Assembly: GCA_946533395.1 (NCBI GenBank) | Contig: CAMNBU010000004.1 | Location: 1-64,000 of the forward strand | DNA from: UBA4292 sp002395865 | Lineage (GTDB): Bacteria; Bacillota; Clostridia; Lachnospirales; Lachnospiraceae | Direction of reading: 5' to 3' | Length of the DNA stretch: 64,000 nucleotides | Shown: positions 53,510 to 62,985 of the stretch, piece after piece | Layout: every line of letters starts with the position of its first letter | Numbering within the stretch: position 1 is the first letter of the stretch | The notes under the pieces: model-generated | Seen by the model: the letters and a program-made list of their open reading frames with translations, nothing else | The model's database searches: none | What the model was told of the DNA's origin: nothing | Program-made: the position numbers and the translations under genes

Positions 53510-54595
53510 TCATTCTTCCGATAACTCAGCTTCGATCTCCTCTATGGAAGGGAGTGATGATTTATATCCTTCGGGAAGGAATGTGTTGATATCATACACA
53601 GATATACCCATTGGCTGACTGCTTGCTTCAAGGGCATATCGAGCCTTGACATTATCCTTCGATTTACAGATGATAAGTCCCAGCGTCGGTCCGTCCAGTT
53701 CACCCTTTAGCTGGTGGTTGACTGTTACCATATACGTTCCAAGCTGTCCCATATCCCGTGGCTGAAATTCCTCAACCTTCACTTCAACTACAACATAACA
53801 ATGCAGTTTGATATTGTAGAACAGCATATCGACGAAATTTTCCGTATCGCCTATATCGAGCCTCACTTCGCGTCCTACGAAAGCAAACCCATTACCAAGC
53901 TCCAGGAGAAACCGGCCAATATTGTCCATAAGAGCATCTTTCAGTTCTTTTTCGTCATATTTCTCCCGAATTGAAATGAAATCAAAGTTATATGGGTCTT
54001 TCGTTATCGCTTGAGCGAGATCACTCTGCGCCTTAGGAAGAGTCAGGGTAAAGTTCGTAATCGCCTTCCCCTGCCGTTCATATAAATCCGTATCAAGATA
54101 ATTCAGCAGAACTGCTCGTGACCAGTTATTCTCAATCGTTTTTCTGACGTAGAACAACGCTTTATCCGGTTTTCCCTTACACTTATCAAGAATGATACGA
54201 TTATGTCCCCATGGTATAAGGAAAACTGTTTCTGTTTCGTCCTCAAGTTGTGGACGTTTCTCTACAGGGTTCAAATCGTCCACAGGCTGTGGACGATTCT
54301 CTATAGCGTTAGGATACATCTCAAAATAGTACCGCATATACTTCAGATTCGTCGGAGAAAAGGATTTAATGTCCGGAAATATATCCTTTAGATCATCACT
54401 GATCGTTTTGTAAAACCCGGAGCCATAATTTGCGTTCTCGCTCATAATGGAGATATCTCTCCCAAGACTCCAATAGAAACGTAGCATCTCACTGTTGACC
54501 TTAACAGCAGCTTTCAGCTGACTCTGACGGAAGCGCTTGGACACATCGATGATCCATTCTTTATACTTTGGGTCGGTTTTTATCAAATTGCTCAT
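53510..54595 (-). CDS. YhcG/DUF1016-family PDDEXK nuclease
   Basis: A 361-residue protein. The N-terminal DUF1016 domain has LKAAVKVNSEMLRFYWSLGRDI and SPTNLKYMRYYFEMYP. The C-terminal PDDEXK-like nuclease domain has RLDIGDTENFVDMLFYN, CYVVVEVKVEEFQP and ITKDPYNFDF. The linker near residues 95-120 carries two copies of an (I/V)E(N/K)RPQ motif from a short DNA repeat (54247-54300). YhcG-like proteins often sit in mobile or restriction contexts, but this one has no restriction genes beside it. Confidence 0.85.
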   Translation of the reverse strand: MSNLIKTDPKYKEWIIDVSKRFRQSQLKAAVKVNSEMLRFYWSLGRDISIMSENANYGSGFYKTISDDLKDIFPDIKSFSPTNLKYMRYYFEMYPNAIENRPQPVDDLNPVEKRPQLEDETETVFLIPWGHNRIILDKCKGKPDKALFYVRKTIENNWSRAVLLNYLDTDLYERQGKAITNFTLTLPKAQSDLAQAITKDPYNFDFISIREKYDEKELKDALMDNIGRFLLELGNGFAFVGREVRLDIGDTENFVDMLFYNIKLHCYVVVEVKVEEFQPRDMGQLGTYMVTVNHQLKGELDGPTLGLIICKSKDNVKARYALEASSQPMGISVYDINTFLPEGYKSSLPSIEEIEAELSEE

Positions 54596-54734
54596 CTATT
54601 AATCTCCTGTTTTCAGTCTTTACTTTATGAAATTGCACAGCTTATGGATGGTTTAGAAGCAACCCGAAAGTTTATTTTCAATACTCTGTCTTTAACGCTA
54701 TAGCAAACATACGTTCTTTTGTCAACCAGAACCA

Positions 54735-54771
54735 CAAAGAAAACAGCTGACCCACTCCGCAGTGTGTCAGC
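54735..54771 (-). terminator. rho-independent terminator after the alarmone synthetase
   Basis: GCTGAC.CACT pairs with AGTG.GTCAGC (54746-54771) and on the minus strand TGTTTTCTTT follows. Confidence 0.75.
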
Positions 54772-54778
54772 CATTATC

Positions 54779-55435
54779 CTATCTCCAGTTATTCTCCTCA
54801 TCTGGCGGCATCTCCGAAAATGCCTTGATCTCCTCGTTGAGGGAGAACATCTTTTTGTCGAGCATGTCCACGATATCCGCGCACTCGCGCAGATCGTTCT
54901 GGATGCTGTCGGGGGCATTGCCCTCGAATTTGTATTTGATCTTGTGCTCAAGGCTGGCCCAGAAGTCCATGGCGATAGTCCTGATCTGTATCTCCACCTT
55001 CGTCTCCACAGGGCCGTGTGAAAGATAGATGGGTACCGAGACCACCAGATGGTAGCTCTTGTAGCCGTTGGGCTTGGGGTTCGCGATATAGTTCTTGATG
55101 ATGAGGACCTTCACATCGTCCTGATCGCATATCATATCCGCGATATTGTATATATCCTTCTCGAAGGAGCATATGATTCTGACGCCGGCGACATCATGCA
55201 GATAATGCATGAGATTCTCTATGGTCACATCGTAGCCCTGCTTCTTCAGCTTGTGCTCTATGCTCTCACGGCTCTTGATGCGCGTCTTGATATGCTCTAT
55301 CGGATTATAATTGTGGACATTTACGAACTCCTCGCTGAGTATCCCTATCTTCGTACTCACCTGCTTAAGCGCGGAATCGTACAAAAACATGGCTTTCTTC
55401 CAGTCGTCCGCAACATATTTCTGAGATTGTTCCAT
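54779..55435 (-). CDS. small alarmone (p)ppGpp synthetase
   Basis: A 218-residue RelA/SpoT-like synthetase-only protein. It has HIKTRIKSRESIEHKLKKQG, the DVAGVRIICSFEKDIY motif, and PKPNGYKSYHLVV with VEIQIRTIAMDFWASLEHKIKYKF, the full nucleotide-binding and catalytic set of the YjbM/YwaC group. It makes pppGpp-type alarmones without a hydrolase domain. The ATG at 55435 has no clear ribosome site and lies 13 nt after the stop of the gene upstream, so coupling is likely. Confidence 0.9.
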   Translation of the reverse strand: MEQSQKYVADDWKKAMFLYDSALKQVSTKIGILSEEFVNVHNYNPIEHIKTRIKSRESIEHKLKKQGYDVTIENLMHYLHDVAGVRIICSFEKDIYNIADMICDQDDVKVLIIKNYIANPKPNGYKSYHLVVSVPIYLSHGPVETKVEIQIRTIAMDFWASLEHKIKYKFEGNAPDSIQNDLRECADIVDMLDKKMFSLNEEIKAFSEMPPDEENNWR

Positions 55436-55448
55436 ATTTCGTAACAGA

Positions 55449-55760
55449 CTACAATGCAGTCTCTGCCAGTCCTGTAGACCGGGACGCGGCATCGTAATCC
55501 TCTTTCCTTTCTTCATAGGAGGCATTCAGCCAATCCACAGCGGCGCAGATGCCTGCCTCGTCGTAGGTGAAGGTATTCGCCGTCTTCTTATCATCGGCAG
55601 TCACTTCATAGGAAAACGGCTGCGGCCACGTGACGGCTTCGAGCAGTTTCCCCTCCTCCGTCTCCTTCTTCCTGATGAGATATCTCATGCCTCTGTAGCT
55701 GCCTGTAAATGTCTCTGACTTGTAATACGCTATGGGCATCACATCTTTTCTATCGATCAT
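55449..55760 (-). CDS. conserved small protein of unknown function
   Basis: A 103-residue soluble protein, MIDRKDVMPIAYYKSETFTGSYRGMRYLIRK..., with a conserved LLEAVTWPQPFSYEVT segment and a helical tail. Its ATG overlaps the lipoprotein stop (ATGA). I have seen this type of protein in Lachnospiraceae but know no function for it. Between a lipoprotein and the alarmone synthetase, it may be part of the same transcript. Confidence 0.75.
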   Translation of the reverse strand: MIDRKDVMPIAYYKSETFTGSYRGMRYLIRKKETEEGKLLEAVTWPQPFSYEVTADDKKTANTFTYDEAGICAAVDWLNASYEERKEDYDAASRSTGLAETAL

Positions 55761-56461
55761 CAGTACCTTCTCCTTCTGGCAATGATGACGCACACAGCCA
55801 CGATGACCAGTACCGCCACGGCACCGATGATGATGTACACATAGAGAGGGATACCTATGGTGAACTCCGCCTCTATCTTCTGTCCGGACGCCATCGAAAG
55901 AAGGTCCCATGTGAGGGTCTTTCCGTCGTCCGAAACGGATGTTGCATTGCTGCTTATGGGCTTGTTCGGAAGCTCAAGTACAAATTTGAAATATCCGCCG
56001 GAGCTTGTGATATAGTTCGTGTACTGACTTGCCTGCGAGCTGTTGTCGCCGCTCATGGCGTCCCAGCTGAGTGTGTATTTATTGCCGTTTTTCGTGATCA
56101 CGAATTTGTCCGGGTTGGTATCTACGTCGGAGCTCGCATCAAGGTTTTTCGAGACTTCATCCATCTCGATATCTCTCTTGGTTATGATATACCCGATGTA
56201 ACCGTCCTCGTTGTATTCCTTGTACTCCCAGCCCTCCTGCTCGAGCTTCTTCTTAGCCTCTTCGGTCTTCTCACTGTTGGCTGAGGAGCTCTCGCTCGTC
56301 TCTGACCCCATATTCTTGGCGCCGACGAGCATGCTTATATCGACCTTGCCGTTATTCTTCACCTTCATGGTGACCGACATTCTCATGCAGCCGGCAAGCA
56401 TCGACACGCACAGTATCACGACCGCCAGCACAGCGAACCGTCTCACGTTCATTCTGTTCAT
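55760..56461 (-). CDS. surface lipoprotein with C-terminal membrane helix
   Basis: A 233-residue protein with a lipoprotein signal (MLAGC), a beta-rich body starting MRMSVTMKVKNNGKVDISM and a C-terminal helix followed by ARRRRY, so it is held at both ends. This layout fits DUF3153-type or LppM-like lipoproteins. Start at 56461 with GGAGG 9 nt upstream; a longer frame to 56488 overlaps the carboxypeptidase gene. Confidence 0.75.
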   Translation of the reverse strand: MNRMNVRRFAVLAVVILCVSMLAGCMRMSVTMKVKNNGKVDISMLVGAKNMGSETSESSSANSEKTEEAKKKLEQEGWEYKEYNEDGYIGYIITKRDIEMDEVSKNLDASSDVDTNPDKFVITKNGNKYTLSWDAMSGDNSSQASQYTNYITSSGGYFKFVLELPNKPISSNATSVSDDGKTLTWDLLSMASGQKIEAEFTIGIPLYVYIIIGAVAVLVIVAVCVIIARRRRY

Positions 56462-56480
56462 ACCAGATGACCTCCGTATT

Positions 56481-57515
56481 TTACTCAAGAACCATCTCTA
56501 TCTGGAAATGCTCCTGATCGGCCTCCACCTTTGCCACGCTTCCGCTGATGAGAGGAATCATGGGCGGCAGATGTCCCAGATCGAGATCCATCATGATGGG
56601 AAGTCCCAGATCGCCGAGCACTCCGGTCACTGCCGAATAGTGGTCCAGATCGCAGGTCATATCGTAGAACCGGAGAGGTCTTCCGATGAGGAAGCCCGTG
56701 GCATTTTCAAACCAGCCCGCCTCCCTCATGTGCCAGAGCGTGCGACGTATATCCATGGTGTTAAGGTCACAGCTTTCAAGGAACCACAGGATCCCGTCCT
56801 GCGAATACTTCTGAGTGAACTCCTTCACCTTGTCAAAGCGTGTGCCTACCAGATTCCCAAGGCAGTCGAGACAGCCTCCCAGAAGCCTTCCGCGTGCGCT
56901 CATGCGCTTTTGCATCACATTGCCCAAATAGAAGAAATATCTGGTGGGCTCGGAGATGTTATAAGGAGCGTAGGGATGCTCCTCATCCTTCAGAGAGGTC
57001 CTCTCCCAGTAATCGTAGCCGCTCATCACGAGCTTGCCGCCCTTTAAAAGCAGGTACGCGTCCTCGATGGATTTGTGCCACGGCTTCATGCCGAAGGCTG
57101 GGGCACAGGGGCCGTAGATCGATGCGGTGTCACAGAGAGTGTTCAGCAGGAATGTGAGATTCGTGTTGTCAGAATAACCCATGAACCACTTGGGATTCGC
57201 GTTTCTGACAGCGTCAAAATCGATGTGCGGCAGTATCTCGCACATGAGCTCCCCGCCGCCGCAGGATATGAGCACGTCCGACTCGGGGTCCGAATAAGCC
57301 TGATTAAACTCCATGGCGCATATCTCGGGATAGGTGCTGATGCCAACGCCGTCCGACTTGTAGCAGTTTATTCCGAGAACTGTCTTGAAGCCTGCGTCAT
57401 TAAACGTCTTGAGCGCGTTTTCAAAAGCTGAGTAGTAAGGTTCCTGCGAGCATCCAAAGCTCGGAGCGATGAAGCCTATGCTTCCGCCTTCCTTCAAAAA
57501 ACTGGGGTAGCGCAT
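56481..57515 (-). CDS. S66 family LD-carboxypeptidase (MccF-like)
   Basis: A 344-residue protein. It begins EGGSIGFIAPSFG, has the nucleophile motif FMGYSDNTNLTFLL (Ser near residue 115) and the later Glu/His region with LWFLESCDLNTMDI and LDLGHLPPMIPL. S66 enzymes cut an L-D bond in muropeptides or inactivate microcin C-like compounds. The protein lacks a signal peptide, so it acts inside the cell. Weakly spaced to the lipoprotein downstream; 60 bp after rho. Confidence 0.88.
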   Translation of the reverse strand: MRYPSFLKEGGSIGFIAPSFGCSQEPYYSAFENALKTFNDAGFKTVLGINCYKSDGVGISTYPEICAMEFNQAYSDPESDVLISCGGGELMCEILPHIDFDAVRNANPKWFMGYSDNTNLTFLLNTLCDTASIYGPCAPAFGMKPWHKSIEDAYLLLKGGKLVMSGYDYWERTSLKDEEHPYAPYNISEPTRYFFYLGNVMQKRMSARGRLLGGCLDCLGNLVGTRFDKVKEFTQKYSQDGILWFLESCDLNTMDIRRTLWHMREAGWFENATGFLIGRPLRFYDMTCDLDHYSAVTGVLGDLGLPIMMDLDLGHLPPMIPLISGSVAKVEADQEHFQIEMVLE

Positions 57516-57575
57516 GTTCTGTCCCTTCCGCAGGCATTATATGTACGGGCGCGCCTGCTTCTTCGCCGTCTGTCA

Positions 57576-59018
57576 CTATAGTGTCCTGGTCTTTCTTATG
57601 TAATCCGTAAGCTCCGCGTTCGTGCGGCTCTTTCCGAACAGGTCTATCACTCTCTCGGCAGCATCCTCACCCTTCGCCCCCGAGATCGCTCGCCTGATGA
57701 TCTCGACAGCCTCCAGATCTCCCTGAGAAAGCAGAAGCTCCTCATTTCGGGGGCCTGATCTTGCTATGTCGATGGCGGGAAATACCCTCTTCTCCTGAAG
57801 CTTTCTGTTGAGTACCAGCTCCATGTTGCCGGTACCCTTGAACTCCTCGAAGATCATGTCGTCCATGCGGCTTCCGGTGTCGACGAGTGCCGTGGCCAGT
57901 ATCGTAAGGCTTCCGCCCTGTCTCATATTTCTCGCGGCACCGAAGAACTTCTTCGGAGCGTACAGAGCTGCGGGGTCGAGGCCTCCCGAAAGAGTCCTTC
58001 CGCTCGGAGTGACCGTTAGATTGTAAGCCCTGGCAAGTCTTGTGATGGAATCGAGCAGTATCACCACATCGTCTCCGAACTCCACCATGCCCTTCGCCCT
58101 CTCGATCACCTTCTCACTCATGAGCTTGTGATGCTCCGGCTGCTCGTCAAATGTGGACGCTATCACCTGCACATTCCTGCCTTCGATGGCCTCGGTGATA
58201 TCCGTAACCTCCTCTGGTCTCTCATCGATGAGAAGCACCATGAGATATACATCCGGGTTCACCGCGGTTATGGCCTTTGCGATCTGCTTGATGATGGTGG
58301 TCTTGCCCGCCTTGGGCGGCGATACGATCATACCGCGCTGTCCCTTGCCGATGGGGCTCAGCAGATCCACTATCCGAAGCGATAACGGCGCTCCCGGGTA
58401 CTCGAGCTTCAGCTTCCTGTCCGGGTAGATGGGTGTCATCCTGTCGAAATCATATCTTCTCGCGCTCTCCAAAGGGCTGTGGCCGTTTACGCTCCGGATG
58501 TAGAGCAGTCCGAAATACCTCTCGTTGCCTATCTTTACTCTCGAGCCTCCGACTATCCTGTCCCCGGAGCGAAGGTTGAATCTCCTCACCTGCGCGGGGC
58601 TCACATAGATATCACCGTCTCCCGAGAAGAAGCCTGCGCTCCTGACAAAGCCGAATGAGTTCTCGGGCTGTATATCCAGTATTCCGTCGAACTCCTCGCC
58701 CGTGGCTATCTCGCAGAACCTCTCGACACTGAGTCCGAAATTACCCTGGGGCTCCCACGCCATCTGCGCCAGGACCTCCAGCTCGCTCTCCTTCAGAACT
58801 CCCTTTAACCTCTCGGGGAGCTTAAATGACGGCTTCTCGGGAAGCTTAAATGGCGGCTTCTCCTGGGGCTTTTTCGCCCCTTCATCAGCCACCGACGGGC
58901 CTATCTTCTCGGCTATCTTATCCAGCAGCTCCTTCTTCTTCAGCTTTTCATAGCCCTCTATCATCAGGCTTCTCGCGAGCTCCTTAAGCTTGTCGACCTT
59001 TAATCTTTCGTAATCCAT
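57576..59018 (-). CDS. rho: transcription termination factor Rho
   Basis: A 480-residue protein: N-terminal Rho_N helical domain (LKVDKLKELARSLMI), a Lys/Pro-rich link with two KPxFKLPE repeats (residues 50-75), the cold-shock RNA-binding domain (GILDIQPENSFGFVRS) and the ATPase core with GLIVSPPKAGKTTI Walker A and VVILLDSITRLARAYN. It is a hexameric RNA helicase that ends transcripts. Downstream of DUF4364 and malic enzyme on the same strand. Confidence 0.97.
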   Translation of the reverse strand: MDYERLKVDKLKELARSLMIEGYEKLKKKELLDKIAEKIGPSVADEGAKKPQEKPPFKLPEKPSFKLPERLKGVLKESELEVLAQMAWEPQGNFGLSVERFCEIATGEEFDGILDIQPENSFGFVRSAGFFSGDGDIYVSPAQVRRFNLRSGDRIVGGSRVKIGNERYFGLLYIRSVNGHSPLESARRYDFDRMTPIYPDRKLKLEYPGAPLSLRIVDLLSPIGKGQRGMIVSPPKAGKTTIIKQIAKAITAVNPDVYLMVLLIDERPEEVTDITEAIEGRNVQVIASTFDEQPEHHKLMSEKVIERAKGMVEFGDDVVILLDSITRLARAYNLTVTPSGRTLSGGLDPAALYAPKKFFGAARNMRQGGSLTILATALVDTGSRMDDMIFEEFKGTGNMELVLNRKLQEKRVFPAIDIARSGPRNEELLLSQGDLEAVEIIRRAISGAKGEDAAERVIDLFGKSRTNAELTDYIRKTRTL

Positions 59019-59031
59019 TGATATCTCCGTA

Positions 59032-59547
59032 TCAGAGCAGTTTCTGCATAATGTACGTGTAAATGTCCTGGTTCTGGGCGGCCCATCTGTCGCATATCGC
59101 GCTTGCCGCGCCCTCGGTCGGAACGCTCACCTTCACCTGAAGAATGTCTGTCTTTCCCTCCGTTATGCGGCAGTCCACTATGTAGCTGCCTGACGGAGCC
59201 TTCTCGTATTCCGCCGTGACACCGACCTCGCTCCTCATCTGGAACTTGTTCTCCGCCATGAAGCTGTCCATATCCGCAGCTATCTCCGCGGAGATCTGCC
59301 GCCCGAAGAAATGCAGTACGTCCTCGCCCTCCCTCGTGATCTCGTAGCGAGTGGAATTTCTTATGGTCCTCGCGCTTATGAGATTCGACTCGGTCAGCTC
59401 GGTTATCACCTGCTGGAGCGTGAAATAATTAGAATAATCCCTGCTCACGAAGAAGTCGTTCAGCTGACTGTTCGTCATGGGGAAATTCATCTTCTTGAGC
59501 ATATACAGGATCATCAGCTTATATAAAGTTGATGGCTCTGATATCAT
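59032..59547 (-). CDS. DUF4364 family protein
   Basis: A 171-residue protein with a winged-helix-like N-terminus (LYKLMILYMLKKMNFPMTNSQLNDFF). Its length and sequence fit DUF4364, a Firmicute family suspected to bind DNA. The ATG overlaps the malic enzyme stop (ATGA); rho follows after 13 bp. Function unknown. Confidence 0.82.
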   Translation of the reverse strand: MISEPSTLYKLMILYMLKKMNFPMTNSQLNDFFVSRDYSNYFTLQQVITELTESNLISARTIRNSTRYEITREGEDVLHFFGRQISAEIAADMDSFMAENKFQMRSEVGVTAEYEKAPSGSYIVDCRITEGKTDILQVKVSVPTEGAASAICDRWAAQNQDIYTYIMQKLL

Positions 59548-60695
59548 TTTATATACTCCTTGACCTTCGCAGCCACGGTATCCGCAACCCTCGGATCGAA
59601 GGCAGCCGGAAGAATATTGTCCTCGGAGAGCTCCGACTCGTCCACGAGAGCCGCTATAGCCTCCGCCGCCGCGAGCTTCATATCGTCCGTGATGGCACGC
59701 GCCCTTCCCTCGAGTGCACCCTTGAAGATACCGGGGAAGATGAGAACGTTGTTCACCTGGTTCGGGAAATCGCTTCTTCCCGTACCGACCACCTTAGCTC
59801 CCGCAGCCTTAGCCAGATCCGGCATGATCTCGGGCACGGGATTCGCCATCGCAAAAAGGATAGCGTCCTTATTCATGGACTTGACCATCTCGGGTGAAAC
59901 TATATTAGGAGCAGAAACACCGACGAAGATATCCGCGCCTTTCATGGCGTCCGCAAGACTTCCGCGCTTGTGTGAAAGGTTCGTCACCTCGCACATCTTC
60001 TCCTGCATCCAGTTCATGCCCTCCATGCCCGCGCACAGTATTCCCGCGCGGTCCACCATGGTTATATCCGGGAAGCCGTAGAGAAGAAGAAGCTTTGTGA
60101 TGGCCACGCCCGCGCTTCCCGCGCCGTTTACTACCACGCGGCAATCCTCCTTCTTCCTGCCGGTGACCTTCATGGCATTTATAATGCCCGCGAGCACCAC
60201 TATCGCGGTGCCGTGCTGATCATCATGCATGACGGGTATATCCAGAAGCTCCTTCAGCCTCTGCTCTATCTCGAAGCATCTCGGCGCGGAGATATCCTCC
60301 AGATTTATTCCGCCGAATGCAGGTGCTATGCGAACCACCGTCTCGATGATCTCCTCTGTGTCCTGCGTGTCAAGGCATATCGGAAATGCGTTCACACCGC
60401 CGAACTCCTTGAAGAGCACCGCCTTGCCCTCCATTACGGGCATGGCCGCGAGGGCTCCGATATTGCCGAGGCCGAGTACCGCGCTTCCGTCGGATACCAC
60501 CGCCACGGTATTTGATTTGATGGTATATTTATAAGCAGCCTCAGGGTCCTTAGCTATGACCTTGCACGGCTCAGCCACACCGGGCGTGTACGCCAGTGCC
60601 AGATCCTCCCTGCTCTTTACCTGCGCCTTTGAAACTGTCTCCAGCTTTCCATTCCACTGCTCGTGCAGCTTAAGTGCCTTCTCGTATGTATCCAT
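59544..60695 (-). CDS. NAD(P)-dependent malic enzyme
   Basis: A 383-residue enzyme of the short bacterial type. It has LALAYTPGVAEPC near residue 35, VVSDGSAVLGLGNIGALAAMPVMEGKA, HDDQHGTAIVVLAG, and a Rossmann NAD site VVNGAGSAGVAITKLL. It decarboxylates malate to pyruvate and CO2. The 60695 start has AGGAAGG 7 nt upstream; an in-frame ATG at 60716 overlaps the dCMP deaminase stop. Confidence 0.95.
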   Translation of the reverse strand: MDTYEKALKLHEQWNGKLETVSKAQVKSREDLALAYTPGVAEPCKVIAKDPEAAYKYTIKSNTVAVVSDGSAVLGLGNIGALAAMPVMEGKAVLFKEFGGVNAFPICLDTQDTEEIIETVVRIAPAFGGINLEDISAPRCFEIEQRLKELLDIPVMHDDQHGTAIVVLAGIINAMKVTGRKKEDCRVVVNGAGSAGVAITKLLLLYGFPDITMVDRAGILCAGMEGMNWMQEKMCEVTNLSHKRGSLADAMKGADIFVGVSAPNIVSPEMVKSMNKDAILFAMANPVPEIMPDLAKAAGAKVVGTGRSDFPNQVNNVLIFPGIFKGALEGRARAITDDMKLAAAEAIAALVDESELSEDNILPAAFDPRVADTVAAKVKEYIK

Positions 60696-60712
60696 TTTCC
60701 TGCCTTCCTCTA

Positions 60713-61201
60713 TCACAGTACCAGAAGCACTTCGCGCTCTGTGCCGTTATACTGTGTATATTTTACCCCTGCGGCGTCGAGCATCCTCTTGCTCGCCTTC
60801 ACACCGCTGGTCTGCGCGTATTTGTCGGACGCAAATATGACCTCTTTTATGCCGGACTGAATGACTGCCTTAGCGCACTCATTGCAGGGGAAAAGAGTCA
60901 CATATATTCTGCACCCCTCGAGACTTCCGGAGCGGTTGTTGAGTATCGCGTTCATCTCAGCGTGGGTGACATAGGTGTACTTCGTATCCAGAGGATCCTT
61001 CGCCTCCCTCTCCCACGGAAATACATCGTCCGAGCAGCCGGTCGGAAAACCGTTGTATCCCACGGACACTATCTTGTTGGTAGGGCTCACGATGCACGCG
61101 CCCACCTGTGTGCCGGGGTCTTTAGACCTTCGCGCGCTCAGCATGGCTACACCCATGAAATATTCATCCCAGCTGATATAATCCTTTCTCTTCGCTCCCA
61201 T
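60713..61201 (-). CDS. dCMP deaminase family protein
   Basis: A 162-residue zinc-dependent deaminase with THAEMNAILN (His, Glu) and PCNECAKAVIQ (two Cys), and the GYNGFPTG motif of deoxycytidylate deaminases (ComEB-like). It makes dUMP from dCMP for thymidylate supply. It starts 10 bp after the end of the small lipoprotein gene upstream. Confidence 0.92.
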   Translation of the reverse strand: MGAKRKDYISWDEYFMGVAMLSARRSKDPGTQVGACIVSPTNKIVSVGYNGFPTGCSDDVFPWEREAKDPLDTKYTYVTHAEMNAILNNRSGSLEGCRIYVTLFPCNECAKAVIQSGIKEVIFASDKYAQTSGVKASKRMLDAAGVKYTQYNGTEREVLLVL

Positions 61202-61210
61202 CTCGCCTCC

Positions 61211-61399
61211 TTAAGCTCTCTTCTTCAGATTAAGCTTTCTTACCTTTTTGGAATTAGGGCATCCGTAATAACACACATTATTATCGTCGCCCCACGAAGT
61301 CAGTGACTCTATCAGATCCGACACGCTGAAACTGCATGCGGACAGTGTGGTCGCCGTAAGCGCAAGCACGAGCGCGAGTATCAATCTCTTCTTCTTCAT
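61211..61399 (-). CDS. small lipoprotein with YYGCPNSK C-terminus (copy 2)
   Basis: A 62-residue peptide. Signal peptide with lipobox LSAC (Cys near residue 22), a 22-residue acidic spacer, then YYGCPNSKKVRKLNLKKR near the C-terminus. That tail is nearly identical to the one in the peptide on the other side of the radical SAM gene, while the rest differs. The ATG overlaps the radical SAM gene's TGA and follows AAAGGAG. It is probably a substrate or product of that protein; not a recognised RiPP family. Confidence 0.8.
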   Translation of the reverse strand: MKKKRLILALVLALTATTLSACSFSVSDLIESLTSWGDDNNVCYYGCPNSKKVRKLNLKKRA

Positions 61400-62985
61400 C
61401 TGCCTTCTCCTTTCACGATGCTGACCAGTTTAAGTCTGGCCTGAATGATATCCTTCCTCCCGCAGTACGCCCCTAAAAGGTCGTGCTCCGGATTTATCAG
61501 TATTCCTATGTAGTCGCCGAGCTTATCGTAGAGCCTGTTGTGCATCAGCTCATCGCCTATGCTGTAGGTGAGCTCCTCCTGCACCGGATGCGAGTGGATA
61601 AATCCCAAAAACTTAAGTCTGTCCGCTCCCGGCAGGTGCGCATCATCGCTCGGCCCTATATTGCGTTTTATGATCTTCGTCTGCTCCATGGCGTGCTTCA
61701 TGGTGTTCTTATTGAACGTGGCCAGATCGGACGCTATGGAATTGATCGTCGCGGGAAATACATATCTCACGACATAATCGCCGTCCACCTTAAAGCCCAC
61801 GAGCCCCATCTGCTGCTCAAAAAGCGACAGCGGGTGCCTTCTCCCCACATGGAAGAAATGCCTTATGTCCTCGTACGCCTCGGGCTCGATATATACAGCC
61901 GGAGCGCTCTCCTCATCCATCACGGTCTCTGTTTTTATCCGTCCGAAATGCTTATGAAGCCACTCCTCATATCTGCCGGTATTCACATCAAATATCTCCC
62001 TGTAACAAAACAGCGGCTCCTGCCTCTCGAAATCGAATGTGTGCAGACTGTCGCCGTCGCAGTCTTCCCTGTAGCGGCAGCTTTTGCATCTGTCGGGAAG
62101 CGGTCTGTTCCTGAAATACTCGTAGCCGTTCACCCACACTTCACAGAACCTGTCAGTCCTTATATTTCCCTGTATGAGTTCAGGTCTTCTGGGCACATTC
62201 GGACACACGAAGAAATCGCCGTTATACAGCACCGATGCCGCATAGATGCCCGCGAAGCACACGAACCTTCTCTTTCCGAGCCTTCCTCCGAGATAGTGCG
62301 GGCAGCCCCACACGACGGGGAGCTTGTCCTCCCTGTTCACCCGGTTTGCGAAATCGATCATGAAGCGCATCTCCTCGCGCCCCATCATGAGCTCGTCGTG
62401 CTCAAGCGCGCGCCCTATCGGATCGATGAAGCTCGTGCGCACGGAAGCGATACCCGTCGTTTTCAGTATCTCGTAAAGCTCCGGAAACTCCCTGTAATTC
62501 TTTTTGTTGGATGTAAATGTGACCTGCACGCAGTCTAAAAAATCCGCTGCCACCAGCTTCTTCAGGTTCGCGATTATGCGGTCAAAGGAGCCCGGAAGGT
62601 GTCTCACGCTCTCGTGCGTCTCCTTCAGCCCGTCGATGGAGACCGTTATGGTCCTCATGCCGCTCGCCTTCATCTTCTCTATGACTTCGTCGGTGATCAG
62701 GGTGCCGTTTGTCACCATGCCCCAGTCAAAGCCCAGTTCATGGGCGTAGGACATGATCTCAAAGAGATCCTTGCGAAGCAGCGGCTCCCCGCCTGTGATA
62801 TTTATCATGGTGCCGGTACCGAAATGATCCCTCACATCATCAAACAGTCGAAGAAGATCCTCCTTCTTAAGGAGCTCCTCCCCATACGCGTCACACCTGC
62901 TTCCGCAGTGGTCACAGAGAGCGTTGCATTTCGCAGTGATCTCTATGAGAAGTATGCGAAGATCGGGCTTAATATTGCCCCTCAT
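61396..62985 (-). CDS. radical SAM/SPASM-like protein fused to a JAMM metalloprotease-like domain
   Basis: A 529-residue protein. The radical SAM core has CNALCDHCGSRC (C20, C24, C27), GGEPLLRKDL and a Cys-rich auxiliary region from about 235 to 315 (CFAGIYAASVLYNGDFFVCPN, CKSCRYREDC). From about 375 the protein changes to a JAMM/MPN-like fold: E390 in FEQQMGLVGF and the HSHP at 464-467 with S475 and D478, close to the HxH..SxxD zinc site though one residue longer. JAMM domains cut isopeptide or peptide bonds. Overlap by 4 bp with a small lipoprotein gene on each side suggests modification and processing of those peptides. Both parts look intact. Confidence 0.85.
   Translation of the reverse strand: MRGNIKPDLRILLIEITAKCNALCDHCGSRCDAYGEELLKKEDLLRLFDDVRDHFGTGTMINITGGEPLLRKDLFEIMSYAHELGFDWGMVTNGTLITDEVIEKMKASGMRTITVSIDGLKETHESVRHLPGSFDRIIANLKKLVAADFLDCVQVTFTSNKKNYREFPELYEILKTTGIASVRTSFIDPIGRALEHDELMMGREEMRFMIDFANRVNREDKLPVVWGCPHYLGGRLGKRRFVCFAGIYAASVLYNGDFFVCPNVPRRPELIQGNIRTDRFCEVWVNGYEYFRNRPLPDRCKSCRYREDCDGDSLHTFDFERQEPLFCYREIFDVNTGRYEEWLHKHFGRIKTETVMDEESAPAVYIEPEAYEDIRHFFHVGRRHPLSLFEQQMGLVGFKVDGDYVVRYVFPATINSIASDLATFNKNTMKHAMEQTKIIKRNIGPSDDAHLPGADRLKFLGFIHSHPVQEELTYSIGDELMHNRLYDKLGDYIGILINPEHDLLGAYCGRKDIIQARLKLVSIVKGEGR

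Noticed and set aside
61483..62538. Open frame of 351 codons on the plus strand opposite the radical SAM-JAMM gene
   Set aside because: No start signal and no domain; the minus-strand gene has clear motifs and coupled neighbours.
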